Shown here: piece after piece, positions 1-10,829 of the stretch
Layout of the letters: each line of letters begins with the position of its first letter
Position numbering within the stretch: the first letter of the stretch is position 1
Source of the DNA: Nonomuraea cavernae
GTDB taxonomy: Bacteria > Actinomycetota > Actinomycetes > Streptosporangiales > Streptosporangiaceae
NCBI RefSeq assembly: GCF_014646355.1
Contig: NZ_BMNH01000025.1
Location: 47,295 to 111,294, forward strand
Length of the DNA stretch: 64,000 nt
Direction: 5' to 3'
Program-made: the position numbers and the translations under genes
Notes under the pieces: generated by a model
Told to the model about the DNA's origin: nothing
Database searches by the model: none
Seen by the model: only the letters and a program-made list of their open reading frames with translations

Positions 1-398
1 CGTCCGTGGCGGCCATGGCGTACGCCATCGAGCAGACCCGCAGCCGCGACGCGCAACTGCACGTCGTCTACGCCTGGCAGCTGCCGGTCTACTCGCCGTA
101 CGCCGTCGCCTTCAGCGACCTGCTGCAGGAGGCCTTCCAGCAGCAGGCCCAGGCGGCCCGCGAACGGCTGATCCCCTGGCGGGAGGCGAACCCCGACGTC
201 CTGATCACCGACGAACAGCTCTGCGAGCACCCCGTGTCCGCGCTCATCAAGGCCGCCGCGACCGCCGACCTCGTGGTGGTCGGCTCGCGTGGCCTGGGCG
301 GGTTCGCCTCGGCGGTGCTCGGCTCGGTCAGCCACGGCGTGCTGCACCACGTGAGCCGCCCGGTCGCCGTGGTCCGGCCGCGAGAGGAGGCCTCATGA
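1..398 (+). CDS. Universal stress protein, C-terminal domain (5' end outside window)
   Basis: The reading frame is already open at the window edge, so the gene starts upstream. The visible part matches the second domain of a two-domain actinobacterial universal stress protein and closely resembles the C-terminal half of the complete stress protein at 7212-8063; both contain the segments HAWQLPV or YAWQLPV and VVVGS. The ATP-binding signature G-x2-G-x9-G-S is present near the end (GSRGLGG followed by LGSVS). Such proteins bind ATP and are typical members of the DevR/DosR dormancy regulon. The stop overlaps the ATG of the downstream CBS gene as ATGA, so the two are probably translationally coupled. 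Confidence 0.9.
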   Translation, partial: SVAAMAYAIEQTRSRDAQLHVVYAWQLPVYSPYAVAFSDLLQEAFQQQAQAARERLIPWREANPDVLITDEQLCEHPVSALIKAAATADLVVVGSRGLGGFASAVLGSVSHGVLHHVSRPVAVVRPREEAS

Positions 399-865
399 AG
401 ATCGAGACTTTGACCGCCCGGCACGTGATGAGCCGGGTCCTGGTGGCGATCAGGGCGGACGAGTCGCCGCTGATGGCCTGGGAGCTGATGCGCCGGTCCG
501 GTGTCCACCACCTGCCGGTCGTCGAGGGGAGGCAAGTCGTGGGCGTCCTCACCCGCGAGGACGTGGCCGTCACCTGGTCCGGCGGGCCGCAGGAGCAGTC
601 CGACCGCCAGGTCGGCTCCCTGCTGGGACGCGAGCCCCGGCCGCGCGTGGGGCCCGACACCCCGCTCACCCGCGTCGCGGCCGTCATGGTCGACAGCGGC
701 TGCGACGCCGTGCCCGTGGTGTCCCGCAGCGGCCTCGTCGGGCTGGTTACGGCCCGCGACGTCCTGTCCGCCGTGGCCGGCCGCACCGACCTCCGGAACG
801 AGGGGCCGGGCGAGATCGTCACCGGGATGTTCCACCTTGAGCCCGTCCTGCCGGGCGACGGCTGA
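395..865 (+). CDS. CBS-pair domain protein (Hrp1-like)
   Basis: This 156-residue protein consists almost wholly of two CBS domains, at about residues 8-60 and 72-130, with the typical ends GVLTREDV and GLVTARDVL. CBS pairs bind adenosyl ligands and usually regulate a partner. Stand-alone pairs of this size are part of the dormancy regulon in mycobacteria (Hrp1, Rv2626c). No transmembrane segment or catalytic domain is visible. It overlaps the upstream stress-protein gene by four bases and is followed after 24 bases by a flavodoxin-like gene, suggesting one transcript. The ligand cannot be predicted. Confidence 0.9.
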   Translation: MKIETLTARHVMSRVLVAIRADESPLMAWELMRRSGVHHLPVVEGRQVVGVLTREDVAVTWSGGPQEQSDRQVGSLLGREPRPRVGPDTPLTRVAAVMVDSGCDAVPVVSRSGLVGLVTARDVLSAVAGRTDLRNEGPGEIVTGMFHLEPVLPGDG

Positions 866-889
866 CCCCGACACGGGAAGAGGTGCGAG

Positions 890-1405
890 ATGTACGCGCT
901 GATCGTCTACGAGTCCATGTACGGCAACACCGGGCAGGTCGCGCAGGCCGTGGCGGAGGGACTCGCCAGGGCGATGAGGACCGAGGTCGTCGAGGTCGCC
1001 GCCGCGCCGGTGTCACCACCGGAGGAGGTGGCGCTGCTGGTGGTCGGCGGCCCCACCCACGCCTTCAGCATGAGCCGGGAGTCCACCCGCAGGTCCGCCG
1101 CCGAGCAGGCCCGGGAACCTCTGGTGTCGCAGGGGCCCGGCATCCGCGAATGGCTGGCCGCCCTGCGGGTGGCGCGCGGCACGCCCGTCGCCGCCTTCGA
1201 CACCCGCGTCGCCAAGCCGCACCTGCCGGGCTCGGCCGCCCGCGCCGCCGCCAAACGGCTGCGCCGCCTCGGCCTGCGGCTCGTCGCCCCCGCCCAGAGC
1301 TTCTTCGTCACCGACTCCCGGGGCCCGCTGGCGGACGGCGAGCTGGACCGCGCCCGCCGCTGGGGCGAAACCCTCGCCGGCCACTTCGCCGTCCCCACGA
1401 GCTGA
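890..1405 (+). CDS. Flavodoxin-like protein
   Basis: The 171-residue product begins with a classic flavodoxin fold: a first beta strand (ALIVYES) followed by the FMN-phosphate loop MYGNTGQ and a helix, then VVGGPTHAF, which is typical of the second flavin-binding loop. It probably binds FMN and acts as a cytoplasmic electron carrier or flavodoxin-domain oxidoreductase. A ribosome site (GGAAGAGGTG) precedes the ATG. It is the last gene of the stress protein/CBS run and is followed by a tandem repeat and a candidate DevR box. The electron partner is unknown. Confidence 0.85.
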   Translation: MYALIVYESMYGNTGQVAQAVAEGLARAMRTEVVEVAAAPVSPPEEVALLVVGGPTHAFSMSRESTRRSAAEQAREPLVSQGPGIREWLAALRVARGTPVAAFDTRVAKPHLPGSAARAAAKRLRRLGLRLVAPAQSFFVTDSRGPLADGELDRARRWGETLAGHFAVPTS

Positions 1406-1410
1406 CACCC

Positions 1411-1514
1411 GCGCGGCCGGTCTCGCGCCCCGAGGCGACGATCGGCGCGGCCGGTCTCGCGTCCCGCAGGTGAGGATCGGCGCGGCCGGTCTCGCGTCCC
1501 GCAGGTGACGGTCG
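1411..1514. repeat. Three tandem copies of a 34-35 base repeat
   Basis: Three units begin with GCGCGGCCGGTCTCGCG, at 1411, 1445 and 1480. Units two and three differ only near the end, and unit one is one base shorter. The array lies in the noncoding gap between the flavodoxin-like gene and the P-type ATPase. The units abut without spacers, so this is a minisatellite and not a CRISPR. Confidence 0.9.
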
Positions 1515-1534
1515 GCGCCGTCGCCGATCGGAGT

Positions 1535-1548
1535 GGGACGAAGGTCAC
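1535..1548 (+). promoter_or_regulatory. Candidate DevR/DosR box upstream of the P-type ATPase
   Basis: GGGACGAAGGTCAC matches the DosR core GGGAC-N4-GTCCC at nine of ten defined bases and lies about 60 bases before the ATPase start. The corresponding mycobacterial ATPase gene ctpF is DosR-controlled. The window also encodes a close DevR homologue. This is a motif match only. Confidence 0.5.
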
Positions 1549-1607
1549 AGCGGACAACGGCCTTTCGGCTCCCGCGACGCGGGTGTCGTGGATGATCTGA
1601 TGGGGCC

Positions 1608-4064
<2,457 letters not shown>

Positions 4065-4080
4065 CTCCGCGCGCGGATCG

Positions 4081-4737
4081 TCAGAGCCCGTGGACGCGGC
4101 GGCCGGTGATCCGCTGCGGCACGATGCGGATGTACAGCTCGCGCTCACCGCCCGCCCAGGGGGTCACGCCGGAGCCGACCACCCGCTCGATCTCGTCGGG
4201 CGGCACATGGTGGGCCGGCCCCTGGATGAGCACGCTCCAGCCCTCGCGCCTGGCCTCGTCGATCCGGTCGACCTCGAAGCCGATCTTGATGTCCATGCCC
4301 TCCACGCCGGTGCGCAGGTCGCGGTCCATCGGGCCGCCGTGGGCCGTGCGGAAGACGATCGCGCCCTCGTGCAGCCGGTAGTTGACGGGCAGCACGGTGG
4401 GCCCGTACAGGCCGCTGAAGGCGACCCGGCCGACGCCGCCGGGCGCGACCAGGCGCAGGCACTCGTCACGGTCGAGGGACTCGAGCATCGGATGGGCGGC
4501 CGCCGGGCCGCGTCCCGGCGGCCGGTCGAGGCCGCCGCCGAGCAGGCTCTCGACGGTCGTCTCCAGGGCGGCCGCGAGCCGCCCCAGTGTGCCCGTGGCG
4601 AGCGTCTCGGGGTTCTCCTCCAGGTACTTGACGTAGCCGGCGGCCATGCCGGTGCGCTCGGCGAGCTGCTCGCGGGTCAGCCCGAGGCGTTCGCGGTGGT
4701 AGATGATGCGGCGTCCGAGGTCGCCCGTCGCGGCCAT
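4081..4737 (-). CDS. Probable internal start: HTH-PNPOx (pyridoxamine 5'-phosphate oxidase-like) protein
   Basis: Within the long GH65 frame an ATG at 4737 is preceded by the strong ribosome site AAGGGGGGACC at ideal distance, so the 218-residue protein is probably made independently as well as, or instead of, the fusion. Residues about 8-65 form an XRE-type HTH (RLGLTREQLAERTGM). Residues about 85-215 form a PNPOx-like split barrel (LDRDECLRLV, then VAFSGLYGPTVLPVNY), the same domain as the protein at 11953-12384. Such proteins bind FMN, F420 or heme and are frequent in dormancy regulons. The GH65 reading has lost any stop before this start. Confidence 0.75.
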   Translation of the reverse strand: MAATGDLGRRIIYHRERLGLTREQLAERTGMAAGYVKYLEENPETLATGTLGRLAAALETTVESLLGGGLDRPPGRGPAAAHPMLESLDRDECLRLVAPGGVGRVAFSGLYGPTVLPVNYRLHEGAIVFRTAHGGPMDRDLRTGVEGMDIKIGFEVDRIDEARREGWSVLIQGPAHHVPPDEIERVVGSGVTPWAGGERELYIRIVPQRITGRRVHGL

Positions 4738-7089
4738 GCTGGTCCCCCCTTGATCGCTCGTGAACGTACGGCTGGCGCCGCACCTGAGCATGTTCTCGTT
4801 GATCCACGCGCTCTCGCGGTCGGCGTCGATGAAGAACCGCGCGCCCCGGTAGCGGATCGTCAGCGACATCGTGCCCAGCCGGTCGGGCAGCACCGGGTTG
4901 AGACGCAGCCCGTCGCGGCGCAGCTCCATCCCCAGGTAGCAGCGCTGCAGCAGGTCGAGCGTGCCCGCCATGGCGCCGAGGTGGACGCCTTCGGCGGTGG
5001 TGCCGTGCTGGACGTCCTGGATGTCACTGATCAGGGCCTCGTGGAAGAACCGCCAGGATCCGGCCCGGTCCGATCGGGCGAGCACCCAGGCGTGCACCAG
5101 GGCGCTCAGGGTGGAACCGTGGCTGGTGCGCGCGAGGTAGTAGTGGATCGTGCGGTGGATGAGGCCGGGCTCGCACGGATAGCCGAGCCGCAGCAGCAGC
5201 GCCAGCAGCTCGTCGGCCGTCAGCAGGTAGAAGAGCATCAGCGTGTCGGCCTGCTTGGACGCCCGGTAGCGGTTGACGTCGTCGCCGGCGGCCTCCAGCG
5301 CCCGGTCGAGCCGCCGCACGCCGCGATAGCGCTCCCAGTCGAGCTCCTCCAGGCCGGCGTAGCCGGTGAACTGGCTGATCACGCCGTCGTGGAAGTCGAC
5401 CCGCATCCGCCGGGTGATGTCGTGCCAGCGCTCGGCCTCCTCGGCCGTGCCCTGGAACTCGGGGAACAGCTCCAGCGTGTCGGCGGCCCGCAGCAGCAGC
5501 CAGACGGTCATCACGTTGGTGTAGGCGTTGTTGTCCAGGCCGGGGGACTCGGCCCCGGGGTAACCGTCGTGATACTCGTCGGGGCCCATGACGCCCCGGA
5601 TCTCGTAGCGGCCCGACTCCGGGTCCGCCTCGGCCAGCGAGGAGAAGAACCTGGCGATGTCGATCAGCAGCTCCGCGCACCACGGCCGCATCGTGCCGGT
5701 CGCCAGGTAGTGCTGCCAGATGTTGTAGGCGATGGCCAGGCCGGCGTGCCGCTGCAGGTGGGAGTGGTCGGGCAGCCAGCGGCCGGAGTCGGGGTTGAGA
5801 TGCAGGGTCTGGGTCTGCTCGGTGCCGTCGCTCGCGCTCTGCCAGGGGAACATCGCGCCGGCGAACCCCGCGGCGCGGGCCGCCGCCCTGGCCTCGGGCA
5901 GCCGCCGCCACCGGTAACGCAGCAGGCCGAGGGAGATGTCGGGAAAGCGGAGGTTCAGCCATGGCATCACGAACAGCTCGTCCCAGAACACGTGCCCCCG
6001 GTACGCCTCGCCGTGCAGGCCCCGCGCGGGCACGCCCGCGTCGATGTCGGCCGTGTGCGGGGAGAGCGTCTGCAACAGGTGGAAGACGTGCAGGTGGACG
6101 ATCTGTGAGGTCTCCGGCCCGTCGACGTCGAGCCGGGCGCGCTCCCACAGGCGGTCCCAGGCGGCCCGGTGCCGGGCCAGCAGCGTGTCGAAGCCCGGCG
6201 CCAGCCGCACGGCCCGCACCGCGGTGGAGCGGGCGTCGCTGATCGCGGGATCGCGTGAGGTCACCAGGGCGACGACCTTGGACAGCGTCACCGGCTCGCC
6301 CTCGACCAGGTCGAGCCGGTACTCCGCGGTGATCCGGTCGGGTTCGCGGGTCGCCTCGCGGGCGGGGACGGCGCAGTCGGCGCGGGCCGCGAAGGCGACC
6401 GTGATGCCGGAGGAGCGGGTGGTGGCGGTCAGCCAGGCCAGGTCGTCCTCGATGCCGGTGGCGTGGCCGGTCAGATGGTCGCCGCGCAGCTCGCGGTAGC
6501 GGGCGACCCCCCGGTTGGCCACCCGGCCGTCGAGTACGGTCCGCACCCGCATCGGGCCCGACCAGTTCTCCGGGACGAACTCGGTCTCCAGCGCGGCCAG
6601 GCGCGGGTCGGCCATGGACACCAGGCGGCGCTGCCGCACCCGCGTGACGCGGCCCGCCGCGTCACGCCAGCGCAGCAGCCGCAGCAGCACCCCGTGACGC
6701 AGGTCCAGTTCGTGCCGGTAGTCGAGCAGGCCGTCCGTCGCCGGGTCGAACCAGTCGGAGCCGGGCGTGGCGAAGGCCACCGGCAGCCAGTCGGGCAGGT
6801 TGACCATGTCCTCGTTGGACACCACGCGCCCGGCGACAGTGGAGTCGAGGCGGTTGAAGCAGCCCGCCGCGTAGGTGCCGGGCGTCCGGCCGGCGCCGTC
6901 GGGCGTCGCCCCCCGGGTGGCGAACCGGCCGTTGCCCAGCGTGCACAGCGCCTCCCGGAGCCCTTCGGCCGCCGGGTCGAAGCCCTCGAAGTCCAGGGTC
7001 CACGGGTTCACCGGCGGCTCACCGGGACGGCTCGCGCGCGGCGGCGCGTACTCCGGGCGGGTCCAGGGATCGATGACGGCCATGCGCAC
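4081..7089 (-). CDS. GH65 glycoside phosphorylase fused in frame to an HTH-PNPOx protein
   Basis: One uninterrupted frame of 1002 codons covers two proteins normally encoded separately. Residues 1 to about 775 are a family GH65 enzyme (maltose, trehalose or kojibiose phosphorylase type). The general-acid Glu505 lies in GPDEYHDG, KQAD is at about 612-615, and the phosphate-binding HGST is at 657-660, which favours phosphorolysis over hydrolysis. From Met785 a Cro/C1-type HTH and a split-barrel flavin-binding domain follow with no stop between. Start is GTG 7089 or ATG 7083; GGGGGT precedes it. The gene is divergent from a universal stress protein, with a DevR-like box between. The sugar substrate is unknown. 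Whether it is translated as one chain or two is open. Confidence 0.85.
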   Translation of the reverse strand: MRMAVIDPWTRPEYAPPRASRPGEPPVNPWTLDFEGFDPAAEGLREALCTLGNGRFATRGATPDGAGRTPGTYAAGCFNRLDSTVAGRVVSNEDMVNLPDWLPVAFATPGSDWFDPATDGLLDYRHELDLRHGVLLRLLRWRDAAGRVTRVRQRRLVSMADPRLAALETEFVPENWSGPMRVRTVLDGRVANRGVARYRELRGDHLTGHATGIEDDLAWLTATTRSSGITVAFAARADCAVPAREATREPDRITAEYRLDLVEGEPVTLSKVVALVTSRDPAISDARSTAVRAVRLAPGFDTLLARHRAAWDRLWERARLDVDGPETSQIVHLHVFHLLQTLSPHTADIDAGVPARGLHGEAYRGHVFWDELFVMPWLNLRFPDISLGLLRYRWRRLPEARAAARAAGFAGAMFPWQSASDGTEQTQTLHLNPDSGRWLPDHSHLQRHAGLAIAYNIWQHYLATGTMRPWCAELLIDIARFFSSLAEADPESGRYEIRGVMGPDEYHDGYPGAESPGLDNNAYTNVMTVWLLLRAADTLELFPEFQGTAEEAERWHDITRRMRVDFHDGVISQFTGYAGLEELDWERYRGVRRLDRALEAAGDDVNRYRASKQADTLMLFYLLTADELLALLLRLGYPCEPGLIHRTIHYYLARTSHGSTLSALVHAWVLARSDRAGSWRFFHEALISDIQDVQHGTTAEGVHLGAMAGTLDLLQRCYLGMELRRDGLRLNPVLPDRLGTMSLTIRYRGARFFIDADRESAWINENMLRCGASRTFTSDQGGTSMAATGDLGRRIIYHRERLGLTREQLAERTGMAAGYVKYLEENPETLATGTLGRLAAALETTVESLLGGGLDRPPGRGPAAAHPMLESLDRDECLRLVAPGGVGRVAFSGLYGPTVLPVNYRLHEGAIVFRTAHGGPMDRDLRTGVEGMDIKIGFEVDRIDEARREGWSVLIQGPAHHVPPDEIERVVGSGVTPWAGGERELYIRIVPQRITGRRVHGL

Positions 7090-7140
7090 GAGCTACCCCC
7101 AGGTCACCAGGGCAGACATGGCCCTTGGCCCTGCCCGGAC

Positions 7141-7154
7141 GGGACCTACGGCCC
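7141..7154 (+). promoter_or_regulatory. Candidate DevR/DosR box in the divergent GH65 / stress-protein promoter
   Basis: GGGACCTACGGCCC matches GGGAC-N4-GTCCC at nine of ten positions. It lies 57 bases before the universal stress protein start and about 52 bases before the GH65 start, so it could serve both directions. A nearby GGCCCTTGGCCCT stretch (7120-7132) may hold a second weaker half-site. Confidence 0.5.
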
Positions 7155-7211
7155 TGCAGGCGACCCGGTGCGAGGAGGTCCCATAGAGGTGACGAAGGAG
7201 GAGGAGACATC

Positions 7212-8063
7212 ATGATCATCGTGGGTGTGGACGGCTCGGTGGCCTCGCGGGCGGCGGTGGAGTGGGCGGCGAACGACGCGTTCCGCGCGCACCAGCCGTT
7301 GCGGATCGTGCACGCGGTGGACCACTCGCCCTATCAGATCGCCAGGTTCCCCAGCGACGACTGGCCGGACGCGCTCGTGCGCACCGGGCACCGGTTCCTG
7401 GCCGAGGCGGTCGCGCTGGCCCACGAGCGCCAGCCGGACGTCGAGGTGACGACCGAGCTGATCGAAGGTCCCGCCGCCGTGGTGCTGCGCGAGCAGTCCA
7501 AGGACGCCACGGAGGTCGTGGTCGGCAGCCGCGGGCTGGGCGGATTCGCCGGCGCGTTGCTGGGCTCGGTCAGCGTGAACGTCGCCGGGCACACGCGGTG
7601 CCCCGTGGTGGTCGTGCGCGGCGAGCGCCGCGAGACCTTCGGCGAGGTCACCGTGGGCGTCGACGACTCTCCCGAGTGCGAACCGGCCCTGGCCTACGCC
7701 TTCGAGCAGGCCAGACGGCGGGGCGGCACGCTGCGGGTGGTGCACGCCTGGCAGCTGCCGGTGCACGCCTTCGCGCCCGACATCCCGTACGACATGGACG
7801 AGGTCCGTACGGCACAGCACCGGCTCGTCACGGACCGGCTGGCGGCGTTCCGCGAGGAGTACCCGCAGGTGACGGTCGTCGAGGACGTGCTGTCCGCGCA
7901 CCCCGTGAACGCGCTCGCCGACGCCTCGGACCGGTCCGACCTGGTCGTGGTGGGCTCACACGGCCGCGGCGTCATGGGATCGGTGCTGCTCGGCTCGGTC
8001 AGCCGGGGCATCCTCCACCACGCCCGCTGCGCGGTCGCCGTCGTCCGCTCGGGCCCCGCGTAG
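7212..8063 (+). CDS. Universal stress protein, two UspA domains
   Basis: The 283-residue protein has two UspA domains (about 1-140 and 146-283). Each starts with a V-G-V-D strand and ends with the ATP-binding G-x2-G-x9-G-S motif (GSRGLGGFAGALLGSVS, then GSHGRGVMGSVLLGSVS). I chose ATG 7212 over the longer frame because GAAGGAGGAGGAG lies just before it and the first strand IIVGVDGS follows immediately. Tandem-domain stress proteins like Rv2623 bind ATP and slow growth in hypoxia under DosR control in mycobacteria. A DevR-like box precedes this gene, a hairpin terminator follows, and the DevS-like kinase is next. Confidence 0.95.
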   Translation: MIIVGVDGSVASRAAVEWAANDAFRAHQPLRIVHAVDHSPYQIARFPSDDWPDALVRTGHRFLAEAVALAHERQPDVEVTTELIEGPAAVVLREQSKDATEVVVGSRGLGGFAGALLGSVSVNVAGHTRCPVVVVRGERRETFGEVTVGVDDSPECEPALAYAFEQARRRGGTLRVVHAWQLPVHAFAPDIPYDMDEVRTAQHRLVTDRLAAFREEYPQVTVVEDVLSAHPVNALADASDRSDLVVVGSHGRGVMGSVLLGSVSRGILHHARCAVAVVRSGPA

Positions 8064-8069
8064 CCGGCC

Positions 8070-8112
8070 CGCCCGCCCGGCGGCCGGACGAAGATCCGGA
8101 ACCGGGCGGGCG
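8070..8112 (+). terminator. Hairpin terminator after the universal stress protein
   Basis: CGCCCGCCCGG (8070-8080) pairs with CCGGGCGGGCG (8102-8112), and the internal stem CCGGA/TCCGG continues inward. No T-tract follows, as is usual in actinomycetes. Confidence 0.65.
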
Positions 8113-8163
8113 AACCTCGAACCTGGGTAGGCGAGCGGTCTCCGCTGATGCGAGACTGCTCGT

Positions 8164-9852
8164 ATGACGCAAGGCGAGCGCAACCCGTTGATGCCCAACA
8201 TGCGGCTCGACGAGTTGCTGGCTGAACTGCAGGTCCGCCTGAACGCCGTGCTCGCCACGCGGGACCGGGTGCACGCGCTGCTCGAGGCCGTGGTCTTGGT
8301 GGGCAGCGACCTCGATCTGGAGACGGTGCTCGGCCGCATCGTGGAGACCGCCACCAAGCTGGTCGACGCCAGCTACGGCGCGCTCGGCGTGATCGGCCAG
8401 GAGCGCACCCTCATCCAGTTCATCCCGGTCGGGCTGACCGAGGAGGAGATCGCCAAGATCGAGCACTGGCCGCACGGTCTCGGCCTGCTCGGCCTGCTCA
8501 TCAAGGACGCCCGGCCACTGCGCCTCGGCCGCATCGCCGACCATCCCGAGTCCTACGGCTTCCCGCCGGGGCACCCGCCCATGGGCACCTTCCTCGGCGT
8601 CCCGCTCCGGGTGCGCGACGAGGTGTTCGGCAACCTCTACCTGACCGAGAAACGCGGCGGCGGCGAGTTCGACGAGGAGGACGAGGCGATCGTCATCGCG
8701 CTGGCCACCGCCGCCGGCGTGGCCATCGAGAACGCCCGCCTGTTCGAGGAGTCACGACGGCGCGAGACCTGGCTGCACGCCTCCTCCGAGGTGACCACGA
8801 GCCTGCTGTCCGGCGCCGACCGGAGCGAGGTGCTCACCATGATGGCCGGGCGGGCCCGGCAGATGGCCGACGCCGACCTGGCCAAGGTCCTGCTGCCGGA
8901 CCGGTCGGGTGAGTGGCTGACGGTGGAGTTCGCCGAGGGCGAGCACGCCGACGACGTGAGCGGCCTGGTCTTCCAGGTGGGCGCCACCGCCGTCGGGCAG
9001 GTGTTCAGCCGGGGTGAGGCGATGTCCGAGCGTGACCTGCCGGCCGCCGACTCCCCGCTGCGCGAGCTGGGCTTCGGCCCCGAGCTGCTGCTGCCGCTGG
9101 GCGCCGGGCATTCCGTGCGCGGTGTGCTGGCCCTGGCCAAGAGATCGGGCCGGCTCCCGTTCAGCCTGGCCGACATGCGGATGCTGGAGTCGTTCGCCGG
9201 CCAGGCCGCGATCGCGCTGGAGCTGGCCGACACCCGCAAGGACGCCGAACGCCTCGGTCTGCTCGAAGACCGCGACCGGATCGCCAAGGACCTGCACGAC
9301 GTCGTCATCCAGCGGTTGTTCGCCATCGCGATGACGCTGATGAGCACGGTCCGGCTGGTCGAGCACCCCGAGGCCTCGGGGCGGCTGCAGCACGCGATCG
9401 ACGAGCTCGACGAGACGATCCGGCAGATCCGCTCGACCATCTTCGCCCTGCAGGGCGCCCACCAGGCCAGCGGCCCCAGCCTGCGCGCCCAGGTCGTCGA
9501 GCTGGTCGAGGGGGCCCGCGGCCACCTCGGCTTCATGCCCGGCCTGCGGATGGAGGGGCAGCTCGACAACCGCGTCCCCGAGGCCATCGCCGAGCACCTG
9601 CTGGCGGTCCTGCGCGAGGCCCTGTCCAACGTGGTGCGTCACGCCAGGGCGTCCAAGTCCGAGGTGTCGGTCGAGGTGGCCGGCGAGATCCTCACCCTCA
9701 TCGTCCGCGACGACGGCGTGGGACTGTCCGCCGACGGGCGCCGCAGCGGGCTGCGCAACCTGGAGGAGCGCGCCACCGGGCTCGGCGGCTCCTTCGAGAT
9801 CACCACTCCCGACACCGGCGGCACCACGCTCCGCTGGCAGGTGCCCATCTGA
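8164..9852 (+). CDS. devS: DevS/DosS-like GAF-GAF sensor histidine kinase
   Basis: The 562-residue cytoplasmic kinase has two GAF domains (about 45-195 and 215-355), a HisKA_3 dimerisation domain with the probable phospho-His378 in KDLHDVVIQRLF, and an HATPase_c domain (about 470-562; N-box EALSNVVRHA, G-box DDGVGL). The first GAF strongly resembles mycobacterial DosS and DosT. The HPPM His137 corresponds to the proximal heme ligand (His149 of DosS) and Tyr159 in GNLYLTEK corresponds to distal Tyr171. I therefore infer a heme-based O2, NO or CO sensor. Its likely partner is the DevR-like regulator at 12437-13078, unusually 2.6 kb away beyond an insertion-sequence remnant. Confidence 0.9.
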   Translation: MTQGERNPLMPNMRLDELLAELQVRLNAVLATRDRVHALLEAVVLVGSDLDLETVLGRIVETATKLVDASYGALGVIGQERTLIQFIPVGLTEEEIAKIEHWPHGLGLLGLLIKDARPLRLGRIADHPESYGFPPGHPPMGTFLGVPLRVRDEVFGNLYLTEKRGGGEFDEEDEAIVIALATAAGVAIENARLFEESRRRETWLHASSEVTTSLLSGADRSEVLTMMAGRARQMADADLAKVLLPDRSGEWLTVEFAEGEHADDVSGLVFQVGATAVGQVFSRGEAMSERDLPAADSPLRELGFGPELLLPLGAGHSVRGVLALAKRSGRLPFSLADMRMLESFAGQAAIALELADTRKDAERLGLLEDRDRIAKDLHDVVIQRLFAIAMTLMSTVRLVEHPEASGRLQHAIDELDETIRQIRSTIFALQGAHQASGPSLRAQVVELVEGARGHLGFMPGLRMEGQLDNRVPEAIAEHLLAVLREALSNVVRHARASKSEVSVEVAGEILTLIVRDDGVGLSADGRRSGLRNLEERATGLGGSFEITTPDTGGTTLRWQVPI

Positions 9853-9984
9853 TCACGCGGCCCCGCCCACGCGCGGAACTCCCCGGCGGAGCCTCCCGCA
9901 TGGGCGAAGCAGTACATCCGCGCCGGGAAGGGAGCCGCCCTCCATCATGATCGTCTTCTGGAGACGCAGCGTCTCTGCGAGGCG

Positions 9985-10257
9985 GTGAAGGCCTTGGACT
10001 CGCAGAGATTCGACCTCGTCATCTCCGACATGCACCGGGTCAAGGACGGCACCGAGGAGCCACGGGCGGGCCTGAAGCTGCTGCGCGAGATGCGTTCGGG
10101 TCGCCGGCGGCCCCCACTGGTCTTCTACACCTCCAATTCCGTGCTGTTCACCGCGAACGAGGAGATCTCCGCGTACGGGGCGGTCGTCACCGACACCGCG
10201 AGGGACCTGTTCGCCGAGGTCAGGCAGGCACTGCGGCGACATTCCGCGGAAAGCTGA
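9985..10257 (+). pseudogene. Truncated response-regulator receiver fragment
   Basis: About 90 codons resemble the middle and end of a receiver domain: RFDLVISDMHR (phospho-Asp region), then PPLVFYTSNS (beta 4) and a final helix LFAEVRQAL. The first beta strand with its acidic pair is absent. The frame is open upstream to about 9901 but gives no recognisable receiver start and no ribosome site. No output domain follows. I read it as a decayed or truncated regulator, possibly once paired with the adjacent kinase. It might still be a small protein, but without the acidic pocket it could not be phosphorylated normally. Confidence 0.5.
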
Positions 10258-10294
10258 TCCGGCTGCGACGCCGCCACCTCAGGAGGTCGACGAC

Positions 10295-10660
10295 CTAACG
10301 CTGATCGATGCAGACCATGTCCGCCACGTTCTGGTAGCGCGTGTTCCACTTGGCGCCGCGCGAGATGTTCTCCAGATACGCCCAATGGCCCTCCCAGTTG
10401 TAGAGATGAACCTGTCCGTTGCCGCCGTTGTTGACGGAGGAGATCCGGTCGTTGAGGGGCGGGTTCATGCGTCCGAGGTCGAAGCAGCCCGCACTGGGCG
10501 CGATCCAGATCCTGTTTCCTCCTTCCTTGTTGTCGTAGTAGCAGGAGTAGCCTGCGGGGCAGTCCCAGGCGAGGACGCCGGCCTGGGCCGCGGAAGCGCC
10601 CGTGAGAGAGAAGACGGCAGCGAGTGCTAAGACCGCGAGCGAATTGGTCAGTCGCTTCAT
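10295..10660 (-). CDS. Secreted peptidase inhibitor family I36-like protein
   Basis: The 121-residue product (ATG 10660, preceded by AAGGGGAGC) starts with a signal peptide: KR, a hydrophobic core LAVLALAAVFSLTGA, and cleavage after AQA near residue 29. The mature part of about 92 residues has cysteines in DCPAGYSCYYDN and a C-terminal pattern NVADMVC typical of the I36 (SMI-like) inhibitor or beta-gamma-crystallin-like family of Streptomyces relatives. It would act extracellularly on metalloproteases, but the target is unknown. Lower GC than its neighbours and its position beside insertion-sequence debris may indicate transfer. Confidence 0.75.
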   Translation of the reverse strand: MKRLTNSLAVLALAAVFSLTGASAAQAGVLAWDCPAGYSCYYDNKEGGNRIWIAPSAGCFDLGRMNPPLNDRISSVNNGGNGQVHLYNWEGHWAYLENISRGAKWNTRYQNVADMVCIDQR

Positions 10661-10829
10661 TTTGTAGCTCCCCTTCTGTTTGATTGACGGCATGACTGGT
10701 CTCGGGTCGGAACTCCGACAGGTGTATTGGTCGCCGATTTCGATAAGGGGTCCCGTGGGGGACTAGTGCGAGAATCAACCGTAATGAACTTTGCCGTCTA
10801 TGCCTTTCAGGTACTCTACATCGTAGATC

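Noticed and set aside
1411..1514. Possible CRISPR array (three similar 34-35 base units)
   Set aside because: Units abut with no spacers, there are only three, and no cas gene is near. It is a minisatellite.
9985..10257. Functional receiver protein partner of the adjacent kinase
   Set aside because: The first strand with the acidic pair is missing and no start signal is evident; the DevR-like protein is a far better partner.
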